Positions 45,801 to 54,800 of a DNA stretch of 64,000 nucleotides are shown here, piece by piece (position 1 is the stretch's first letter; the number at the start of each line of letters is the position of its first letter). Source of the stretch: Cordylochernes scorpioides (Eukaryota; Arthropoda; Arachnida; Pseudoscorpiones; Chernetidae). The DNA lies in contig CP092863.1 of assembly GCA_030710605.1 (NCBI GenBank), positions 115,820,680-115,884,679 of the forward strand. The letters run 5' to 3'. A program made the translations under genes and the position numbers. Under the pieces are notes generated by a model, which worked only from the letters and a program-made list of their open reading frames with translations, ran no database searches and was not told where the DNA came from.

Positions 45801-48800
45801 TATGATTATCTTTCTAACCTGAAAGGTTCAGGTTCATAATATATATTATTGTTTCTCTTTTTTTAATAATTTTTGATTACTTTTTCTTGTCTAATATGTT
45901 TATAACTGTTTCTGTTTAAAAAAATGTAAATTGATGCAATTATCCCTAGCCGGGATATCACATTTTGTGTGTTGAAATAAATATTGATGATTATTGTATA
46001 GAATTGTCAATTTGTAAACATTGTGATACCAGTAAGTACAGTGCTGTGTTTCCAGGTGGTCTGCCCATTCTACCAGGGGGAGGTGAGTGTACAGAGCTAC
46101 AATGTGGTTATGTCAGCGGCCAGTCTCACCACTTCAGCTGACGGCCTGGTAATCCTGGAGAATGACCAGCTCTTACGGGTCATTACGCAGCGCCTAGGTG
46201 TGCGTGATGCCTGCATGAACGACCTGAACACTCTAGCGGCTCAGCAGATGGCATCTCTCTATCTCCCAGCCTGCCTGCCAACTTCCCACTTCTCTTCCAC
46301 CCTAGGTAGCCATTCTTGTAACCCCATATATTATGGACCAAAACATTATGGTATAGTCACAAGGTAATAAGACCAAATCCAAATAAATAAATAGTGTGTG
46401 ACGTTTCGGTAACAGCGTTGCTACCATCTTCAAACAAAAGTACTGAATAAGATATTTTACCACAGCATGTTTTAATAAATTATTGTTATCAAGTATGTAA
46501 ACAAGATAACAGTAACTATTTAAAACATGCTGTGGTAAAATATCTTATTTAGTACTTTTGTCTGAAGATGGTAGTAACACTGTTACCAAAACGTCACACA
46601 CTATTTATTTATTTGGATTTGGTCTTATTACCTTGTGTTTATAATCTATAATCCAAATTGTGCCATATCATTTTGGTATAGTAAAACCCTGCTAAAATGA
46701 ACCTGGGATATAGCGAACCTATCGGAGTTCACTATTGAAGGGTTTTATTAGGGGGGGGTTCAATTTGGGTTTTAGATTAGAAACACAAGGTAAAATAAGA
46801 CCAAATCTCCAAATAAATAAATAGTGTGTGATGTGTGTAGTGTGTTATTACCATCATCAGACAAAAGTATTGAATGAGAAAAAATATCACAAAATGTTCT
46901 TTAAATAGTTACTGTTATCAAGTTATCTTGTTATCAAGTGTGTCACATTTCTACCTACGTTTATCACATGCTGCGATATTTTTCTCATTCAAGACTTTTG
47001 TCTGATGATGGTAACAATGCTGTTACTGAAACGTCACACACTATTTATTTATTTGGTCTTATTACCTTTGGTTTTTTTAATCTATAATCCATACTGTGCC
47101 TTATCATTATAATTAACAAATATAATCAATATTAATAAAAATCATTCCCTTATTAATCAGGACACCTCTAGGACCAGCTATATTGGTTGTCAAATTCACA
47201 ATTCCCATCTGATGTCCATCTTCAATCAGGGTTGGACATTGAGGTGGTCCACAAGAATTCATGAAAAATATTTCAAAACTACTAAATGAATGTGGTAAAG
47301 TTGCTATGACAATTCTCTGGCCGATATATAGCTGGAGTTTGTTATAGATGAAGTCTATTTTGTCCATGAGTATATACAGTTAAACCTGTCTATAGCGCCC
47401 CCTCTTGGGACTCACCAAAATAGGGTGCTATAGAGAGGGGGTGCTATAGACAAGTCACTTTAAATGTAAATCGTATCGTACTACGTATTTAAAATCGGGT
47501 GCTATAGAGAGGAAGGCGCTATTTAGAGGGTGCGCTATAGACAGGTTTAATTGTATATATATATATATTAAAAATAAAGAAGGCATCTCCTGACCACGAG
47601 CACATGTGCTTTTTAGATGGCAGAGCGCCATCTAGTGGAGCAAAAATAAACTAAACGTTTATTTAGCTTGCTCCGAGATATTTGGCCAACCCAATTTCTT
47701 GATAAATCAAGAAAAGCCATCCACGAACGCGTTTCGCGCTGTTGGCGCTCGTCAGCGTGGAGAAGGCTGTAACCACTGCGACCAAAAATATTTTTGGTCC
47801 CAATGGTTTCCCGAAAAATCAAGAAATGTATATATACATATACAGTAAAACCCCGCTAATACGAACCCTGGATATAGCGAACTTTCCCTTATGACGAACC
47901 CACGGCGATTCCCGATTCCATTCCATTGAAAATACCATCGTTATAACGAACTTTGCAATTTTTAAAATAACGAACTACCCCTATAACGAACCTATTTTCG
48001 ATCCCAAAATGATAAAATCTATTTAAAATACTATGCTTATAACGAACTTAAAATTGTGATTTAAAAGATTTTTAAAACAACAAAATTTTGAGCATGTTTC
48101 AGTTCACGGATCGTGATTTCAAAACAAAAAATTAGCGCCATTGTTTGTTTTCATTTCCATTCTATTTTTGCTGTATGTTGTATAAATTTTTACACATTAT
48201 ACTTTTATTTAATAGAATATCTTTGCATTCGAAAATTTTGAAATAAAAGAAAAATACAAATGGCTTCCAAAATAAAGAAAAGAAACAAAGAATGGCATTC
48301 TAAAAAAAACAAAAAAAAACAGTGGCAGCATGCCCTTTTAGAAGCGTTCTATATCAAGTTTAACCTAGGCTAAAACATAATTCCAAATAATTTTAAAGCC
48401 AGAAATGGTTTGAATATAACAGGTTAAAAACAAAATTTAATATACACTTCAGAAGAATATGTGGAAACTGGAATGGGAAGAAGAAGAAAAAAAAAAATAG
48501 TTCTTCCAAGTTCCCCGTGTCTCATGAGCCACAAACAAATCGACTTATAAATTCTCAAAAACTACCACTACAGTTCTATTTTTAGAATGGAATTCTTGTT
48601 AGGTATATGACTCATTCAGGGTTCGCGGTTATTCCCCCTTGCCGTCCTTTTCCCTACCGATTTGGTGTTTGCAAATTGGCGTTTTTTATTCGCAAATTTA
48701 CTGATCGCGCTATCGTATCAACATGTTTCGCGTCCGATTTTTCTGAATTGGATACTTTTGATTCATCCTCAATTGATTTAGAATACACAGAACTTTATTT

Positions 48801-51800
48801 ATTTGATGGAAATAACGATATTTTAAGACAATTCTGATTTTTAAATTTTACTTTTCATTTTCAAACAACAAGGTATTAGAGGCATTTTTTCAAATAAATT
48901 TAGTATTATATTATTTGAGGAAGATGTTCTAAAATACTCTTATACCTTTTAAATATATAATTAATAATGTTTTGCCTAGGGGATTTGACATAGTTTTTAA
49001 ATAATACATAGGTTTATATATAAACATGTATGCTAATGATAAGAAGAACCTATTATCAAATGACTTCTTTTGATATTCAGCATTACTGTAAAGAAATAGG
49101 TCAATTTAGGGAATTAAAACAAAGTGACCATTATTAAGTGGCTGTCTTTTCCTGTTTGTATGGCTGTTTTTTAATTATATGGTCTAAAAATTTAGAAAAG
49201 TTTAAAAAAATGGCCAAACCGTGGCTATAGTGAACCAAAAGCTCTGTCCCATTGGGGTTCACTATAGAGGGGTTTTACTGTATATATATATTAAAAATAA
49301 AGAAGGCATTTCCTGACCACAAGCCCATGTGCTTTTTAGATGGCAAAGCGCCATCTAGTGGAGCAAAAATAAACTAAACGTTTATTTAACTTGCTCCGTG
49401 ATATTTGGCCAACCCAATTTCTTGATAAATCAAGAAAAGCCACCAACGAATGCGTTTCGCGCTGTTGGCGCTTGTCAGCATGGAGCAGGCTGTACCACTT
49501 CGACCAAAACGATTTTTGTTCCCAGAGGCTTCTTGAGAAATCAAGAAATGGGTATTTAAGGCCAAATTTGCGTAAATACGCTTAACACATGAAAAAATAA
49601 TAGAAAAAAAAAAAGATAAGTGGGTCAGATGTTGATATTAAAAATAAAGAAGGCATTTCCTGACCACGAGCACATGTGCTTTTTAGATGGCAGAGCGCCA
49701 TCTAGTGGAGTAATATATTTATATTCACATTCCCATAAAAAAAAACCTCAATCCTAGTGAGATAGGCTAAAATTTGTCACTGCGCAGGAGACATTCTGGC
49801 CCACTGCGTGCCCCATCCCCAGTACAAACTGCTAGGGCTGCGCATGGTGCCCCAGGAACCTGTTGCCTCCAGGCCCTTCTCCACTCTGGCTTGGACGTCT
49901 CTGGTGCGCAGCCTGCGCCGAATGTTGCTCTATGGAGCTACAATGGATGGAGGTTTGTATATAGCTTCCTCTTGAACCACTAAGGTGATCATCTTGAAAT
50001 TTCTTGGAAGAAAATATGTAAATTGTTCAAGCTGTTAGAAGTTATGTATGCAAATTCCTTATTGTAAAAAGTATTTTTTAAATTAGATTTATTTGCATAT
50101 CTGAAGAATGTATATAGAATTTTTTTTCTCTTCAGTTAGTTGCTGGTGAAGTGTAGATGAGTGTGTAGCAATGTATAATCAATAATTTTGTAGGATAATA
50201 GGACTTTTTGATTTTCTTTAAAAGGCAAGATAAAAAATCTCTGCACAACAACATATCTTAACTGGCCTCACGTCAGTTCCTTCTATATAGGCTTTTTTTT
50301 TTTAAAAGAGTTTGTTACATTTTTTTTGGATAGAGATATACCCCAAAGTTATTAGTATTTTGATATAGTACAAATATGATTATAATACCCTTGGCAGAGC
50401 TGAATGCTACAGGGCACGTCCCCAGGTGGCGGATAGGGGAACAACCTTCAGATATGAAGGCCAGCTGTGAAACAAGCAGAATAACTCTGACGAATAAGCA
50501 GTCGCGAACCAACATCAGCATTGTTAGAAAGAGGAGAAAAACCTCTTTAAACAACTGACTTGGTTGATAGACCTCAGCAAAGGTTCCTCTCTAGATATAC
50601 GGAGGAGCTGTGTCTGTACTCATGTTAGAGTTGGCAGCAAAGGCTTCCATGTTAGGAATGGCCTCAAATTACAGTCAGACTTTCACCAAAGTGTACCTGG
50701 ATCATGGTGCCATGATCAATGAAAGCTGCACTCCTATACCCCAATTTCATGGAATTCGTGCAATATTTATGCAAGGGGATAAGAAACAACAGCAACAGGA
50801 TTATAATAAGAGATATAAAAGGTAGTAAGATCAAATAATTAAATAGTATGTGACATTTTGGTAACAGCATTGTTACCATCATCAGATAGTCATATATACA
50901 TAAAGTCGGTGGACGAGTGGGTAACACCCTCGATTCCCGACAGTCATGAACCTCCCGGTTCCCGCGTTGAATCCCACGTTAACATTTTGTTTAATATGTG
51001 AATAACCTTCACATATTATTCACTGTTTCAATTATCATGAACTAGGTTGCTCTTGTTGAGCGGTACCTATTAATGTGATTTTGAACCAGATAGTCATATA
51101 GTCTTTTGCCTAAGTTTAACAATACTGTTATCAAAATGTCACACACTATTTATATTTTTTGGATTTGGTCTTATTACCTTTTATTATTAGTATTTTCTTT
51201 AAACCAATCCTCTCTACAAGCTTATTCACGATGGCAATGCGCCATCTGTGTGTACAGGATGATTGTAAATGAAACATACAGGATCACTAGAGATCTTTGT
51301 TCAACTTGTTTTATTTATGATAAGGTACAATTATAGATTATAAACACAAGGTAATAAGACCAAATCCAAATAAATAAATAAATAGTGTGTGACGTTTCGG
51401 TAACAGTGTTGTTACCATCTTCAGACAAAAATAACTGAATGAGAAATTTTACCACAGTATGGTTTAAATAGTTACTGTTATCAAGTTTGTAAACAAGATA
51501 GATTTATAGATATGCTTTTAATTATATCTAAAAAAAAAGTGGGTTTTTCCACTTTTAATTCTAAGAACAATTATCTGTATTTCTCAGAAAATTATCTTCT
51601 TCTTATCTGCTATCTTGTTTGCGTACTTGATAACAGTAACTATTTAAACCATGCTGTGGTAAAATTTCTCATTCAGTACTTTTGACTGAAGATGGTAACA
51701 ACGCTGTTACCGAAATGTCACACACTATTTATTTATTTGGATTTGGTCTTATTACCTTGTGTTTGTTTTATTTACCTTACTTCATTACAGTAGGTAAATC

Positions 51801-54800
51801 AATCAAACAAGAGAAACTGTCCAACATGGTGTAAACAAGGAACCTGGTTTCCTCCGATTGGTTGATCTTTCACCAGTACAAGCTGGCTTACATCCTATCT
51901 ACATATTGGTCATTTTAACCTTTATGAATCCTATGTCTCCTTTACTTTTGATGTCACCATAATAATAATAAATAATTGAATCATTGGGTTTTAGAACACC
52001 AATTCAATAATGACCAATGAAGAGATTTAAAGGAGAAAACAGCAAGAAATTGTTGTTATGGAGAGATATATATTTACCTTTTTTAAAAGAAGATCTTCAT
52101 TAAAATCAATAAGACTTCTTGTTATCCTAAAAAAATATTTATTACACATAGCTTCCACACTCATTTACACTTAGCAAGCAACTCAAAGAAACATCTATTC
52201 TCCACATACAATTTTTTTTTATATATACAAAACATCTAATAAAAAAAAAATCTTTTTTACAAAAATAAATTTGCATACACAACTTCTAAATTAAACAGCT
52301 AGAACAATCTTTTCTCTTAGGAATTTCTAAGATGATCACCTACAACAGAAATGGATATTTTCCTGCTTAATAAATTCTGCAAACTTGAAACTGGGATATG
52401 CAGGGGTCAGAGATGCTTGCCAAATGATTCTGCCAATGGACAGGGGGTTATGTAAAAATATTTCCAAAAAAATTTACTTGAATAAAGGAAGCTTTCGGGC
52501 AAGCCCTTCTTCAGCTAAATATATATATTTTTTGCTTATCCCTAGTACACATAGTATAGACCATGATAATTATGGTGGGTAGAAGTAGGGGACTACTTTT
52601 ACTGTAAGTGCACCACATGTCTACACATGTGAAAAGCAGTTCGACTTTGCACGCTAACTAAAATGATTTAGTTGATTGAAGAAGAGTTTGCCCGAAAGCT
52701 TCCTTTAATCAAGTAAATAAAAATATTATTTAAAATAAAAAGACACTTCGGCCAGAAAAACAATTTTCTGGCCGAAGTGTCTTTTATTTTGAAGAACTAT
52801 GAATGCGCTGGCCAGGCAACCTCTTATCTTCAAGAAAAATAGAGTTGTGGCATCTTATGATAAGATAAGATTATGTTCAGTGAACTGTTTTAAAATGGAA
52901 GCCAAAAAAATGCTCCAATGGCCTCCCATTCTTGCAAAAGTCCAACCCCACCAGCGAGTGCAAGTAACCAAACAGGGCTCTGGCACATTTGTAAGTGCAA
53001 AAGTCGAACTGCTTTACACATATGTAGACATGTGGTGCACTTACACTAAAAGCAGTCGCCTACTTCTACTCACCATGATTATCATGGTTTGTACCACGTG
53101 TACTAGGGATAAGCAAAAAAAAAAAAAAAGAATGGCAGCCAGTTTTAAACCTTATTAAAGTTTGTCTTAACATAGGGAATTTTAACTTGTTGCACACAGG
53201 CAACCAAAATTTTTCAAGAATAAATAAACCTAATGATGAGCCAGGCCCTCCCTTTAATTTTTACATTGCTGTAAGGGCAGTAGAAGTTGTTTAATTTTCA
53301 AAAGAATCATACGCGTCTATAATAGTTTCGAATATTCAAAACCTAAAATTGTTTCTCGAAGTAATAGAATAAATCTATTGTTAAGATTTTCCATTACATA
53401 ATAAGGAAATTAAGCCTTTCCTATAATACAAAAATACTAAATAAGTAATATGCAAATATTTCATAGATACAACTCGGATATAAATTTGTTTGTTTAGAGT
53501 ACAAATAGAATGGCAACAAATTAAAATATTTTTAATATACAGTAGAACTACCCCCTGCAAAAGACAACATCTAGTTACAGAGCCAAAGTGTCCTTTAGAG
53601 TGAGGTGTCCTCTTACTGGAGAGTTGTTAATTGGTAAAAAAAAAGGTTATTTTGAAGATGGAAACTATCCTTTATAAAGATGTCCTCTAGTGAGACTGTC
53701 CTCTCGTAGAGGTTTTACTGTAGAGAGGTGTCCTCTAGTGAGACTGTCCTCTCGTAGAGGTTTTACTGTAGAGAGGTGTCCTCTAGTGAGACTGTCCTCT
53801 CGTAGAGGTTTTACTGTAGAGAGGTGTCCTCTAGCGAGACTGTCCTCTCGTAGAGGTTTTACTGTAGAGAGGTGTCCTCTAGCGAGAGTGTCCTCTCATA
53901 GAAATTCTACTCTATTACAAAAAAAAAAAAATTCCTAGAAATAAAACTGCAATTTTAAAAAGTTAATATAGAATTTGGATGGTTATAACAAAGTTCCACC
54001 GTAGGTGTGTCTCTATGTTGGTCTGTGTGGGTTCAGGAGACTGCGGGACGAATGTCCCAAAATCTTACCAGGTGTCTCTCTTGGCTGTGCTGAGAGGTCC
54101 GGATATAAGTCAGGCTGACCTGGAGCCACTCCAGAAACTGTACTTCACCTCGTGGGGGTCGGGATTCAAGACTTGGAGTGCTCCCGGACCTACGTTTGGG
54201 ATGGACAAGTGTGCCGTGGTGGCAACTAACAGTCCGCCTGTAATTTCTCCCTTCCGTATGGCACTGGGTGGGTATTGTTGTTGTTGTGCTTTGGTTGGTA
54301 GCTTAAGTAACCCTATATATGTTCTCTATTTTTCTGGGAGGATATTGATCTAAAGAGACAAGGGTCGCCTCTCCCGTCAAAATAGATGTCAAAACCAGAC
54401 GCCATCTATTGACCGTTGCTGCAAACTAGCGGCCTCGGGTCGATGACAAAGCCACAACACCAGCTTTGGCAAACTGAGAAACACCCACCTAGAGACCATG
54501 GGTTTTGGGCTAATGGCTGTCGTCAGCCTAGGGCGGACTTTATTCCATGAGATCTACACGGGATCTAATGGAATCTAGTTTGCGGCGGCGGTCAATCGAT
54601 GGAGTCTAGTTTTGACGTCTATTTTGACGGGAGAGGTGACCCTTGTCTCTTTAGTTTTCTATTTTGTTGCTGCATTCTTTAATCCTTTGTTATTTCTCTT
54701 TTTTTAAAAAGAAGCTTGAAAATTTGTAAAAATCAAATATAAATAGACTCATAGAGACAAAACTTAAGGAAGTTTTTACTTTTTATCATGTATATCAGGA

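Larger units (their letters stand above)
47567..49712 (-). mobile_element. Family D tandem array (retrozyme-like), interrupted
   Basis: Three direct copies start with 'ttaaaaataaagaaggcat': 47567, 49289 and 49637. The spacing of copies 2 and 3 is about 348 bp; copies 1 and 2 are separated by about 1.72 kb because a 1438-bp pogo element (47843-49280) lies between them. The third copy is truncated at 49712. The sense strand, judged by the hammerhead, is minus. No ORF. Unit size and tandem form match the known metazoan retrozymes or Penelope-like terminal repeats. Confidence 0.65.
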
